DNA of 64,000 nt from Methylophilus sp. TWE2 (GCF_001183865.1 NZ_CP012020.1:2351839-2415838), one strand, 5' to 3'; positions 1-9,206 are shown, counted from the stretch's first letter. A program made the numbers and translations. Notes: generated by a model from the letters alone, not told the origin.

Positions 1-918
<918 letters not shown>

Positions 919-1120
919 AATTCCTAACTATTACTTTTTACCTCTTTACAGAGGCGGTATTCGTTTCGCTTATATCTCAAATTCATTTCAAGGTATGTGT
1001 GTAAACTACACTGTACATACTTGTCATAAATCTAAGTGTAAAGCATTTGTATTTTCTGAGTTTCTACGCATTAAATGCGCTTCACTCAACTACAAACACC
1101 CACACTTATCAGTCATCCTA

Positions 1121-1134
1121 ATTTTTAAAGAACA
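1121..1134 (-). promoter_or_regulatory. rRNA leader boxA-like antitermination site
   Basis: On the minus strand the leader between promoter and 16S contains TGTTCTTTAAAAAT followed by a GTGTGGGTG-type stretch. This matches the arrangement of boxA in bacterial rRNA leaders (TGCTCTTTAACA in E. coli), which recruits the Nus factors. A small GGCC/GGCC hairpin lies immediately upstream. Function is inferred from motif and position. Confidence 0.7.
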
Positions 1135-1182
1135 GGGCCTCGAAGGCCTTTCGCTTAACGTTTCGTTTCAAGCGAAGCGCGC

Positions 1183-1210
1183 ATTATACAGAGGTTTTTC
1201 GTTCGGTCAA
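1183..1210 (-). promoter_or_regulatory. rRNA operon sigma-70 promoter
   Basis: Minus strand: -35 TTGACC (1210-1205), 16-bp spacer, -10 TATAAT (1188-1183), followed by a GC-rich GCGCGC discriminator. A GC-rich discriminator is typical of stringently controlled rRNA P1 promoters. Transcription would start near 1176, giving a leader of about 260 nt before 16S. Confidence 0.8.
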
Positions 1211-1247
1211 GCATCAAATTCATTTAATTTTCAAACGCATTTTTGCT

Positions 1248-1324
1248 TGGTTGCGGGAACAGGATTTGAACCTGTGACCTTCGGGTTATGAGCCCGACGA
1301 GCTGCCAGACTGCTCCATCCCGCG
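1248..1324 (-). tRNA. initiator tRNA-fMet (CAT anticodon)
   Basis: The 77-nt reverse complement folds as a tRNA with encoded CCA at 1250-1248, anticodon loop CTCATAA and T-loop GGTTCAAATCC. It has the initiator hallmarks: the first base C faces A72, so the acceptor stem starts with a mismatch, and three G:C pairs (GGG/CCC) flank the anticodon. It lies just upstream of the 16S promoter and has a good promoter of its own. Confidence 0.95.
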
Positions 1325-1366
1325 TCCGAATCGACTTCTAAAACATGTGTTGCGTCGAGAGGTGAG

Positions 1367-1396
1367 ACTATAGCAAAGAATGAAAAGCGCTGTCAA
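1367..1396 (-). promoter_or_regulatory. tRNA-fMet sigma-70 promoter
   Basis: Minus strand: perfect -35 TTGACA (1396-1391), 18-bp spacer, -10 TATAGT (1372-1367). It ends about 43 nt upstream of the tRNA 5' end, so it should drive the initiator tRNA and possibly read through into the rRNA operon. Confidence 0.75.
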
Positions 1397-1431
1397 CACC
1401 AATTGCGAAATTATTAAAGAGCCTCACAATC

Positions 1432-1463
1432 CTCTAAAAACAAAAGCCGCGTTAATCGCGGCG
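1432..1463 (-). terminator. Rho-independent terminator of the DUF4197 gene
   Basis: Minus strand: stem GCCGCG / CGCGGC with loop ATTAA, followed by TTTTGTTTTT. It lies about 25 nt past the stop codon of the DUF4197 gene. Confidence 0.8.
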
Positions 1464-1486
1464 TCTATAGACTCAGTTAAAGATGA

Positions 1487-2245
1487 TTATTTGACAGCGC
1501 CAAATACTTTCTTGAGCAGACTACTGGCCTGCCCCATGGGATCCTGGCGAATCGCGACCTCTTCCTTGGCGATCATCAGGTAGACGCCATCAAGTGCTTT
1601 TTGTGTGACATATTGATTGATATTAGCGTCTTCTTTTTTAATCACACCAAACTTACTGCCCATTTCGGCATATTTGTTATAAGTATCGGCCAACTGCACG
1701 TTGGCTGTCGCCTTTTGCACAATCGGCAGAAACTTGGCTGCCATGTCCGTCGAAGTAGTCTTCTTGAAATATTGCGTGGCGGCATCTTGCGGGCCGGTGA
1801 GAATGTTCTTGGCATCGGTCAAACTCATTTGCTTCACTGAATTGACTAGCAGAGTTTTGGCTTCAGGCACGGCCTGTTCGGCAGCGCGGTTCATTTTAAG
1901 CACCAGTTCATCGGCCTGCTTACCCATGCCTATCATGCGCATGCCTTTTTCTATTTTTTTCAATGACTCTGGCAGCGGGATTTTAACTTCACTGTTGCCC
2001 ATAAACCCGTCAGTGGCTCCCAGCAAGTCCACCGCTTTGGAGACTCCCTGATTCAATGCAAGTTTAAGGCCATCACTGGTTTCCTTGTCGCTAAGGCTAC
2101 TAACAGCACCATTGCTCCCAATGCTGCCAGTATTTGCACCGCCACCCACCTTTTCAACCATCTCACCCAAGCCTTTGAGATCAAGCGCTTGCACATCGGT
2201 GACTAACAAACCCGCCAACACTACCCACACCGTTCTTTTCATCAT
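1487..2245 (-). CDS. DUF4197 family secreted protein
   Basis: Predicted exported protein of 252 aa belonging to the DUF4197 family, recognised from the overall pattern LKLALNQGVSKAV...LLGATDGFMGN...KIPLPESLKK and the C-terminal ALDGVYLMIAKEE...IRQDP signature. Function of the family is not known. An N-terminal signal peptide (MMKRTVWVVLAGLLVTDVQA, then LDLKG) sends it to the periplasm. The start at 2245 is chosen because AAGGA lies 6 nt upstream; the reading frame is open for 10 more codons. The gene stands alone with its own terminator. Confidence 0.85.
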   Translation of the reverse strand: MMKRTVWVVLAGLLVTDVQALDLKGLGEMVEKVGGGANTGSIGSNGAVSSLSDKETSDGLKLALNQGVSKAVDLLGATDGFMGNSEVKIPLPESLKKIEKGMRMIGMGKQADELVLKMNRAAEQAVPEAKTLLVNSVKQMSLTDAKNILTGPQDAATQYFKKTTSTDMAAKFLPIVQKATANVQLADTYNKYAEMGSKFGVIKKEDANINQYVTQKALDGVYLMIAKEEVAIRQDPMGQASSLLKKVFGAVK

Positions 2246-2318
2246 TGTTTTTCCTTGGCAATCTATATTTAGCACACACTAACCCGGCACCGCACGCGGT
2301 TTAGTGTACCCATAAAGC

Positions 2319-2345
2319 ACAAAGCAAGTCTAGGACTTGCTTTGT
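2319..2345 (-). terminator. hairpin downstream of glgP, probable terminator
   Basis: A near-perfect 12-bp stem (ACAAAGCAAGTC / GACTTGCTTTGT) with a 3-nt loop lies 31 nt past the glgP stop. There is no clean U-tract on the minus strand, so it may act as a transcript-stabilising hairpin rather than a strong terminator. Confidence 0.5.
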
Positions 2346-2375
2346 ATGCTACCGATTAAGACAGGCTTTACTAAC

Positions 2376-4877
2376 TCAGGCCTTAAATGGTGAGACTTTC
2401 CAAATGCGCTGGGCGTAATCGTTGATAGTACGGTCGCTTGAAAATTTCGCCATCCGTGCCACATTCAAAATAGCCATGCGTGACCAGGCCTCTTCATCCT
2501 GGTACAACGCGGCCACTTTTTCCTGTGCCGCGACATATGCAGCATAATCTGCCAGCAACAGGTATTGATCACCCTTATGCAGCAAGGTATCGACAATCGT
2601 CTGATAGCGATTGGGCTCTTCTACAGAGAAGTAACCATTCCCTATCATGTCTATCACCTGTTTGAGCTCGGCATTGCCGTGGTAATAGTCCCATGGGTTA
2701 TAACCGCTGTTTTTTAATTGCGCGACTTCAGGGGTGGTCAGGCCAAAAATAAAGATATTTTCGTCGCCAACTTCTTCCATGATTTCGACGTTTGCACCAT
2801 CCAGCGTGCCTATGGTTAGGGCGCCATTGAGTGCCATCTTCATATTACCGGTGCCACTGGCCTCGGTGCCTGCCGTCGAAATCTGTTCAGATAGATCAGC
2901 GCCTGGGAACAATATCTCCGCTGCACTGACTTCATAATTAGGATAAAACACCACTTTTAACTGGTCGTTGATGGCTGGATCATTGTTGATCATCACGGCG
3001 ACATCATTAATGAGGCGGATAATCTGCTTGGCAAGCCAATAGCCAGGCGCAGCCTTGCCGGCAAAAATGACGACGCGTGGCGTGTGCTCACTGACTTGGC
3101 CGCTACGGATACGGTTATATAAAGTGATCACATGCAACACATTCAGCAGCTGCCGCTTATATTCGTGTATGCGCTTGATCTGTACATCAAACAAAGCATT
3201 GGCGTTAATGGCAATGCCTGTTTTTTGCAATATTTTGTCCGCCAGCCTTTGCTTGTTGGCTTTTTTGACCTCGCGGAAGGCTTTTCTGAAAGCCGCGTTA
3301 TCTGCCAGGGGTTCAACCTTTTTAATCAGTGCCAAGTCTTTTTGGAAGCCGGAACCAATATGCCTGGTCAACAGTTCAGTCAATAAAGGATTGGCCTGGT
3401 TTAACCAGCGACGTGGCGTAATGCCATTCGTGACGTTGGTAAACTTGCCCGGATAGATCTTGGTAAAGTCGGCAAATAGGGTCGTTTTTAGCAACTCACT
3501 ATGCAACTCGGCCACGCCATTCACCGTGTGGCTGCCAACAATGGCCAAGTGCGCCATACGTATCCGACGGCCATGCGTTTCATCAATAATCGAAACCCGG
3601 CTCAACAATCCGGTATCCCCCGGGAAATGCTGATTCACCATTTGCAAGAAGCGGTGATTGATTTCGTAAATGATTTCAAGATGGCGTGGCAGCAATTGTC
3701 CAAACATCTCCACTGGCCAGGTTTCCAATGCTTCCGGCATCAAGGTGTGGTTAGTATAGGCAAACATGCTGGTAACCAGTTTCCAGGCGCGATCCCATTG
3801 CAAGTGATAGTGATCTACCAATTGATGCATCATCTCAGCGACAGCAATTGCCGGGTGTGTGTCATTGAGCTGAATGGCCACCTTATCGGGCAAGGTATTC
3901 CAGTCAGAATTGTAGTTGGTGAAGCGATGCAGGATGTCCTGTATGGAAGCCGACACAAAGAAATATTGTTGTTTCAGACGCAATACCTTGCCAGACTCCG
4001 AAGTATCGTTTGGATAAAGGACCTGCGAGATCGTCTCCGCACCATGTCGTCCTTCTACCGACTTTTCATAATTACCCTGGTTAAAAGAGGCCAGGTCAAA
4101 CTCGTTAGTCGCCTTGGCGGACCACAAACGCAGATTATTCACTGTCTGCGTATCGTAGCCGGGCACTGGCACATCATATGGCATGGCGACAACACTCTCA
4201 TGATCCACCCAATGATGTTCTACCCCATGCTCGGTATGCACATGCAACACCCGTCCATAAAACTTTATTTCACAGGCGTGCTCAGGCCGCTGTATTTCCC
4301 AGATATTCTGGTAACGCAACCAGTTATCAGGGTTTTCCTTCTGTTGGCCGTTCTCTATAGTCTGCCTGAACATGCCATAGTCATAACGGATACCATACCC
4401 GGTCGCCGGAATATCCATGGTCGCCATGGAATCGACAAAGCAGGCCGCCAGGCGACCCAACCCACCATTCCCCAGGGCCGCATCTGACTCCATCTCGGCC
4501 ACACCTTCCAGCTTCTGACCAATCTCCTGCAGGCCGTCGCTTAGATCGGGTGCAATGCCCAAATTCAGTGCGGCATTTGACAACATACGGCCAATCAAAA
4601 ACTCCAGGGATAAATAATAAACGCGCTTGGTATTGGCATCGCGATAAGCGTCGCGTGTATTCACCCAACGACTCATCAAATGGTCACGCACAGTAAACGC
4701 AGCCGTTTGGTACCAGTCCCGTGCCGTGGCCCAAGAGTTTGATTTACCAATAGAAAAAGTCAGGTGGTTACGCAGTGCCTGCGTAATCGGCAGCTGTTCA
4801 AGCAAAAATTCTTCAACGGCTTGGGCGGTTTCGGGTTTATCAGCTTCTTTACGTTTTTTATTCACATTGGCAGTCAT
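2376..4877 (-). CDS. glgP: glycogen/maltodextrin phosphorylase
   Basis: 833-aa glycogen phosphorylase; it releases glucose-1-phosphate from alpha-1,4-glucan chains in the cytoplasm using pyridoxal phosphate. Length is normal for the family (about 815-840). Seen: the phosphorylase N-terminal pattern YYLSLEFLIGRML, the glycine-rich ALGNGGLGRLAACF motif, and the PLP-binding motif EASGTGNMKMALNG with the Schiff-base lysine near residue 680. Start ATG at 4877 has GGGGA 6-8 nt upstream. It is monocistronic; no other glycogen genes are adjacent. It supplies sugar phosphate from stored glucan, complementing the gluconeogenic genes at 22-25 kb. Confidence 0.97.
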   Translation of the reverse strand: MTANVNKKRKEADKPETAQAVEEFLLEQLPITQALRNHLTFSIGKSNSWATARDWYQTAAFTVRDHLMSRWVNTRDAYRDANTKRVYYLSLEFLIGRMLSNAALNLGIAPDLSDGLQEIGQKLEGVAEMESDAALGNGGLGRLAACFVDSMATMDIPATGYGIRYDYGMFRQTIENGQQKENPDNWLRYQNIWEIQRPEHACEIKFYGRVLHVHTEHGVEHHWVDHESVVAMPYDVPVPGYDTQTVNNLRLWSAKATNEFDLASFNQGNYEKSVEGRHGAETISQVLYPNDTSESGKVLRLKQQYFFVSASIQDILHRFTNYNSDWNTLPDKVAIQLNDTHPAIAVAEMMHQLVDHYHLQWDRAWKLVTSMFAYTNHTLMPEALETWPVEMFGQLLPRHLEIIYEINHRFLQMVNQHFPGDTGLLSRVSIIDETHGRRIRMAHLAIVGSHTVNGVAELHSELLKTTLFADFTKIYPGKFTNVTNGITPRRWLNQANPLLTELLTRHIGSGFQKDLALIKKVEPLADNAAFRKAFREVKKANKQRLADKILQKTGIAINANALFDVQIKRIHEYKRQLLNVLHVITLYNRIRSGQVSEHTPRVVIFAGKAAPGYWLAKQIIRLINDVAVMINNDPAINDQLKVVFYPNYEVSAAEILFPGADLSEQISTAGTEASGTGNMKMALNGALTIGTLDGANVEIMEEVGDENIFIFGLTTPEVAQLKNSGYNPWDYYHGNAELKQVIDMIGNGYFSVEEPNRYQTIVDTLLHKGDQYLLLADYAAYVAAQEKVAALYQDEEAWSRMAILNVARMAKFSSDRTINDYAQRIWKVSPFKA

Positions 4878-5179
4878 TCATCTTCCCCTGGCGTTAATCA
4901 GAAACTTGCTCTAACTAAGTGAAAAGCAAAAAGCAAGCCTACAACAAGAATATGTCAGACAGAATAAAAACCACAAGATTCACGTCGTGGCTTTTGATTA
5001 TAACGCCACGTCTTGACCCTACTGAAAAGTTTTACAATCCTGCGACCTTATTCTTGTATCAACATCATCCCCTCAATATGAGGGGAAAATTCCGTTTCTG
5101 CAAAGGTCTGAGGTTTACAATAAATGGGGTGGCTTATTTTTGGTTAACTAAATAAACCAGTCCCTCATTTAAAGCAGTC
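4878..5179. other. intergenic region, glgP upstream
   Basis: About 300 bp between the glgP start and the end of the Pal-like gene. It must hold the glgP promoter. I see no convincing small gene, RNA or repeat; the open frame at 4919-5155 has no ribosome-binding site and no recognisable product. Confidence 0.5.
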
Positions 5180-5689
5180 TTATTTCACACCATAATTGAT
5201 ATCCACCCGTCGATCCATTTTATGACAACGCTCGTCAGGGCAATCCCGGCTGGCAAACTCGTTACCATAACTCAAGGTTTCCAGCTGCGCATTCTTCACC
5301 CCTTGGGCATTAAATGCATTTCTGACAGCCACTGCTCGACGCATCCCGAGATCTTTGTTGTACGCTGGCGTACCCCGCTCATCTGAGTGACCTTGCAATA
5401 AAATTTTGCTTTGTGGATGGCTGAGCAAATATTTAGCATGAACGGCTATCAGGTTTTTATATTGCGGATCAAGGATATCTTTATCGTAATCGAAATAAAT
5501 TTGGCGGTTTGAAAGATAAGCACCATATATTTTATATGGCCGACCTTCATCCTTCTCACCCACCACATGCTCTGCTGCCGCCTCTTGTTTTGAGGTCGGA
5601 TCGCCAGTATGTGATAAGTTAGTAGGGGTACTTTTACACGCCGTTAAAACAAACGTCAGGGCAACAATTTTCCAAATGGATGCATGCAT
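5180..5689 (-). CDS. OmpA/Pal-like peptidoglycan-associated lipoprotein
   Basis: 169-aa lipoprotein with a C-terminal OmpA-like peptidoglycan-binding domain. N-terminus: signal peptide ending in lipobox LTAC, so lipidation at that cysteine. C-terminal domain (about residues 65-165) has IYFDYDKD, LLQGHSDERGTPAYN and LGMRRAVAVRNAF, the classic Pal motifs including the D and R that bind diaminopimelate. It is likely anchored in the outer membrane and tethers it to the wall. It is not next to tolB, so it may be a second Pal paralogue rather than the Tol-Pal subunit. GTG at 5692 is an alternative start; AAGGAG precedes both. Confidence 0.88.
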   Translation of the reverse strand: MHASIWKIVALTFVLTACKSTPTNLSHTGDPTSKQEAAAEHVVGEKDEGRPYKIYGAYLSNRQIYFDYDKDILDPQYKNLIAVHAKYLLSHPQSKILLQGHSDERGTPAYNKDLGMRRAVAVRNAFNAQGVKNAQLETLSYGNEFASRDCPDERCHKMDRRVDINYGVK

Positions 5690-6065
5690 CACTTTCTTCT
5701 CCTTGATTCTTAAAATTTATTGAAAGCGCCGTGGCAATCACCACGCATGAGGTTAATGACCATTGCATTGCTTACTAGGAGGAGGCAGTCTTGGTATCAA
5801 CCTTGGCAGGCTAACGAATTTGTAAAGATTGATTTATCAGAAAATTTCTTCAAACCATGTAGGAATTCCTTTCTAACTAAAATGGCTTGCGTCCCGCCAG
5901 CATGATGATTGATGCTCAGGCAGAAAGATGTGGAGATCAACCTTGTCCTACTTTGAAATAAGATTAAACCGGATAGGCATAAAACTTAGGGTGTCGTTAA
6001 ATATCTGTACATCCTGCAAAGTCAGGACTTGAGATTGAAGAACTCACTTAATGAAAGGACCTATC
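5690..6065. other. intergenic region with no clear gene
   Basis: About 375 bp between the divergent Pal-like gene and the small peptide gene at 6066. The open frame at 5720-5905 has no ribosome-binding site or recognisable sequence. The segment presumably carries the promoters of both flanking genes. Confidence 0.45.
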
Positions 6066-6182
6066 ATGAAAAAATTCATATTTTTATTAGCACTGACAGC
6101 CATTGCACGCAAAGTCATGGCTAAAGTTAAGGACGATAAATCCTGTTGTGCGGCTGAATCCAATGCACAACCCACTCCTTGA
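6066..6182 (+). CDS. small secreted or membrane-anchored Cys-Cys peptide, 38 aa
   Basis: A short open frame with a good ribosome-binding site (GAAAGGA, 8 nt before ATG) encodes a 38-aa peptide. It starts with a hydrophobic segment after two lysines (MKKFIFLLALTAIA), continues with a basic/acidic stretch (RKVMAKVKDDK) and ends SCCAAESNAQPTP. A Rho-independent terminator follows 33 nt later, which supports a genuine transcription unit. The vicinal cysteine pair could bind a metal or form a disulfide. No family is recognised and no function can be assigned. Confidence 0.6.
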   Translation: MKKFIFLLALTAIARKVMAKVKDDKSCCAAESNAQPTP

Positions 6183-6214
6183 TATCACCATGAGCGATTA
6201 ATTGCTTCATACTA

Positions 6215-6237
6215 AAAAACCCGCGTCTGCGGGTTTT
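6215..6237 (+). terminator. Rho-independent terminator after the small peptide gene
   Basis: Stem AAAACCCGC / GCGGGTTTT with loop GTCT, U-rich 3' side. It is oriented to stop transcription of the 38-aa peptide gene; because the stem is A/T flanked it may also work in reverse. Confidence 0.8.
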
Positions 6238-6325
6238 CTCGTTTATGGCATATAGTGCGCTTAATCTGTCATTGTCTCATTGCCATTGTCGTTACCGGCT
6301 TGGAGCTTTTCTACCAGCCTGTGGC

Positions 6326-7588
6326 TTAGTTTAATTTCCAGGTGTAAGCGATGCCCAAGGCGTCTTGATACATTTTGAGGTTTGCCTCACCGCCGCCAAA
6401 ACCACTGGGCGGCACTCCAGGCGGAATCGAATTTTGCCCCCGCACAGTATTTTCAAAAGCATGCGTATAAGCAAACGAGACTTCAGACTGCGGACTCAAG
6501 ATCCAGGTCGCCCCAATCGAGAGGTGAGCTTTCACCACACCAGGCGCCAGAATATTAAACAAGGTATCGCCACTTCTTATCGGCTGGTCTACATGGTTGT
6601 ATCCCGCGCGCAAAATTAAATCCGGGCTATATTGATACAAGGCACCGATCTTATACACCTTGGCATCCTGCCAGTTAAATCCGGCGCCATTATCATTCCC
6701 CAAGCCATTGTTCAGGTTAGATAAAGAAGCATTACCAACCGCATCTACCTCACCGTAATTAATACGCTGAAAATCTGCCGCCAACGTCAATGCCGGTGTC
6801 ACCTTCACGGCCACCCCTACCCCATAAGTAGAAGGCACATCAAAGTCGCCCTGCTCGGCAAACAAGCCTTTGTAATTATCAAAGCGGCTCATGTAGGTGC
6901 GGCTCTGGTATGTCGCACCCAGCGTCAAGTTATCAGTGATCTCACCCAGCCAGCCGATATGCACGCCCGCGCCGTATGAATCATCATGGCCATTATTCGT
7001 TAGATTGGCCGATGAACTACTCGCATTGCTAAAATTTTGCAGCCCCTTGGCTTCAAAACGCTGATAGGCCAAGTTCAAAGACACACCTAGCGTGTGATGC
7101 TCTTGGAACTTCCAGGTGACCGTAGGCGCCACAAACACCTGCGCCAAGTCGACCCCAGTGCGGCGTCCATTGTTATTAAAAAGAGGAATGCCGTTTTTAT
7201 AGTCGGTATTCATACCACCATTACCATACACACTCACACCCAGCGTCACATCGTCCGAATACTGTGTGTTATAGCCAAACTCAGGAATAAAAAAATTCTG
7301 GCTATCGTTGCCCTTGTAAGTGCCATCAAACCCAAATGCATTGCCTTGAATTTCAGTTTCACGCACAGGCCTGAACCAAGTCACGCCTGCATCTACACGA
7401 CTCCCGACTTTACCCATGCCCGCCGGGTTAGTCGCCGCGGCCAGCGCATCTTGCGGCAACGCGATGCCTACCCCACCCACGCCTTGAGAGCGCACGCCAT
7501 ACCCATGAAAAAAATAACCATCAGTCGCCCACGCATTACCAAACGAAAAAGCGATTACTACCGGAATAATCTTTGACCACTGACGCAT
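6326..7588 (-). CDS. FadL/OmpP1-family outer-membrane transport protein
   Basis: 420-aa outer-membrane beta-barrel of the FadL/OmpP1/TodX family, which takes up hydrophobic compounds. Seen: signal peptide (MRQWSKIIPVVIAFSFGNAWA), then TDGYFFHGYGVRSQGVGGVGIALPQD, the N-terminal hatch pattern of this family, followed by NPAGM and many alternating hydrophobic strands; the C-terminus ends in a beta-signal (LGIAYTWKLN). The start at 7588 is chosen from AAAGG 8 nt upstream; the upstream extension of the frame has no ribosome site. The substrate cannot be told from sequence. Confidence 0.9.
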   Translation of the reverse strand: MRQWSKIIPVVIAFSFGNAWATDGYFFHGYGVRSQGVGGVGIALPQDALAAATNPAGMGKVGSRVDAGVTWFRPVRETEIQGNAFGFDGTYKGNDSQNFFIPEFGYNTQYSDDVTLGVSVYGNGGMNTDYKNGIPLFNNNGRRTGVDLAQVFVAPTVTWKFQEHHTLGVSLNLAYQRFEAKGLQNFSNASSSSANLTNNGHDDSYGAGVHIGWLGEITDNLTLGATYQSRTYMSRFDNYKGLFAEQGDFDVPSTYGVGVAVKVTPALTLAADFQRINYGEVDAVGNASLSNLNNGLGNDNGAGFNWQDAKVYKIGALYQYSPDLILRAGYNHVDQPIRSGDTLFNILAPGVVKAHLSIGATWILSPQSEVSFAYTHAFENTVRGQNSIPPGVPPSGFGGGEANLKMYQDALGIAYTWKLN

Positions 7589-7682
7589 TTTCAATCCTTT
7601 AATCACCATATTGGATTGAAATATAACAAGCAATCTAAATTCCAATAAATAATATATGAAAATATATTTATAACTTAAAAAT

Positions 7683-7709
7683 ATAAAAGCCCGCAATGCG
7701 GGCTTTTAT
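7683..7709 (-). terminator. Rho-independent terminator downstream of the tail-tube gene
   Basis: Perfect stem AAAAGCCCGCA / TGCGGGCTTTT, U-rich on both strands. On the minus strand it lies between the frameshifted tail-tube gene and the FadL-type gene, separating the two units. Confidence 0.8.
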
Positions 7710-7763
7710 AAATGAAAATCCTATCGGCCTTAGTAGTATGAGCAAGGCATTGCTCACGCGTGA

Positions 7764-7827
7764 CAATACAAAATACGCTCCAACTATCCCCAAACCCAAC
7801 ACCTTCAAATGCTAAGGTTTTGTATTG
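7764..7827. repeat. 64-bp segment with 10-bp perfect inverted ends
   Basis: CAATACAAAA at 7764-7773 is exactly inverted as TTTTGTATTG at 7818-7827. The 44 bp between show no coding sequence. It lies just downstream of the tail-tube gene; it may be a small hairpin or the footprint of a mobile element. Confidence 0.45.
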
Positions 7828-7882
7828 CCCAATGTGTTAAATCCGGCAAAATTGGCAATCAATGATGCCCCTTACTTGGCTG

Positions 7883-8340
7883 TTAAGGTGCGTTTGCGAT
7901 TGTCAGGCCTTCGTGTGCCACTTCGATGGATTCAATGGCCACTTCGTTACCGTCTGTTTGTAAATCAGTGGCGGTGATCTTAGTCGGCCATGCGTTAGTC
8001 AAGGTCCAAACCATGGTAGGCTTGCCTGCCTCATCAAGGAGGCTAATCGTGACAGGCCCTCGTTTGATGGTGTTCATTTTGACCTGATTAAACCACTCCC
8101 AGAACTTGTGATCAGATTAAAAACACCTTTTTTCATCGTGATATTGCCGTATTTTTTGATTCCCGGCATCTTGATTGTCGAAAACACCGGGCTGTCGCCA
8201 CTTCGGTACTCAATCACCTTCGTTTCCATATCGAGCCCTGACACCTCCTGAAATAAAATCACCTCAGAATCCCATTGCACCTGGAAGTAAAATTTTGGCA
8301 GAGGCCATACACCAGATTGTTGCGAGCCATCATCAGCCAT
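7883..8340 (-). pseudogene. contractile-tail tube protein (T4 gp19-like), single frameshift
   Basis: Two overlapping frames (8340-8074 and 8077-7883) together encode one ~150-aa phage-tail-region protein of the T4 gp19 tube type, as found in phage tails and extracellular contractile injection systems. The first frame gives WPLPKFYFQV...FQEVSGLDMETKVIEYRSG...FSTIKMPGIKKYGNITMKKG, the second MNTIKRGPVTISLLDEAG...WTLTNAWPTKITATDL...EVAIESIEVAHEGLTI. Restoring one A at about 8117-8118 rejoins them through K-SDHKFWEWFNQVK, the linker expected in this family. Start ATG 8340 has GGAG upstream. No sheath, baseplate or capsid genes are nearby, so it is an orphan. It may be a true pseudogene or a base-calling error. 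Confidence 0.85.
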
Positions 8341-8435
8341 GTTGTTTCTCCGTGAGCAGTTGAACGCGTGGGCATCTTGCCCACCCTACTAGACTATTGG
8401 AAACTTATGTTTACTCTGGCTTCAAATGCATTTAT

Positions 8436-9206
8436 TCATTCGCCCAATTTAGCGCGTTCAAAGTTTGCAGCGAGCTCTTTTAGAGTGCTTCTCGGCAGGC
8501 GTCCATTAAATCTGTCCACAAGCATCTCCAAGGGCATGCCTGCCTTTGCCAACGCCATTGCTTCTTCATGAATCATGCTGATCGGCATTTCCATGTCTCG
8601 CATACGAGAGCGTTCAGTCTCATGTTCAAGGCGCCGAATTCTTGAATTTAGCATTCTCGTATTCTCCAGAATCTCACCCAAGACATCTTCTTTCGGACGA
8701 GGCTTCGACGGAGGTTGTGCTTCGGTAGTTGCAAGAATGTCCGTAAAGCGGCGTTCGAACTGAGGCCAGTAGGTATCAAAAACCTGTTCAAGAATCCTGT
8801 TATCTAAACCATTGTTCGCTAAGGTGCTGTTCAGGGTTTTCACTAATCCAAGCACGCTTTCACGAGTAGGGAAGGTATGGTTGAATTGAGCTAATGGGTC
8901 TTCAATATCTTTTGGCTCTAGATCAACCAACAAGGTACAGACACGCGATGTAGAAAGCCCCTTGGCAAGAGCACCAGCCTCAAATAATATCCAAGGTCGC
9001 TCTTTATTCTCTTGCGTAAGACAGATAATGCCCACCGTTGTATCTTTCAGTTGGTCATTTATTTCACCAAACCAGAGTGAACCACGATCAAGGTCTCTTG
9101 TGGAAATCCAAGGCCGAGAGGCTTGGATTACACAGCAAAGCCAATCACTAAGTAAATTCGCTACTTCTTTACTTCTCTGACCAGACCAGCTAAGAAAAAC
9201 CTTCAT
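8436..9206 (-). CDS. TIR-domain protein
   Basis: 256-aa cytoplasmic protein with an N-terminal bacterial TIR domain (about residues 1-140). Seen: MKVFLSWSGQRS at the first strand/box 1, WISTRDLDRGSLWFGEI in the middle, and PWILFEAGAL, where the glutamate near residue 76 is placed like the catalytic Glu of NAD-cleaving TIR proteins. The C-terminal third has heptad-like charged helices (ENTRMLNSRIRRLEHETERS), a possible oligomerisation segment. Start at 9206 is chosen because GGGAG lies 8 nt upstream; ATG 9221 overlaps that site. Bacterial TIR proteins commonly act in anti-phage defence as NADases or signal producers; that role is inference here. It lies 96 bp upstream of the tail-tube gene on the same strand. 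Confidence 0.85.
   Translation of the reverse strand: MKVFLSWSGQRSKEVANLLSDWLCCVIQASRPWISTRDLDRGSLWFGEINDQLKDTTVGIICLTQENKERPWILFEAGALAKGLSTSRVCTLLVDLEPKDIEDPLAQFNHTFPTRESVLGLVKTLNSTLANNGLDNRILEQVFDTYWPQFERRFTDILATTEAQPPSKPRPKEDVLGEILENTRMLNSRIRRLEHETERSRMRDMEMPISMIHEEAMALAKAGMPLEMLVDRFNGRLPRSTLKELAANFERAKLGE

Noticed and set aside
3501..4487. 328-aa open frame opposite glgP on the plus strand
   Set aside because: It is wholly antisense to a strongly conserved gene, has no ribosome site, and its sequence resembles no protein; it is a by-product of glgP codon use.
8074..8127. Programmed frameshift in the tail-tube gene
   Set aside because: No slippery heptamer, stem-loop or family precedent for tube proteins is visible; a mutation or base-calling error explains it more simply.
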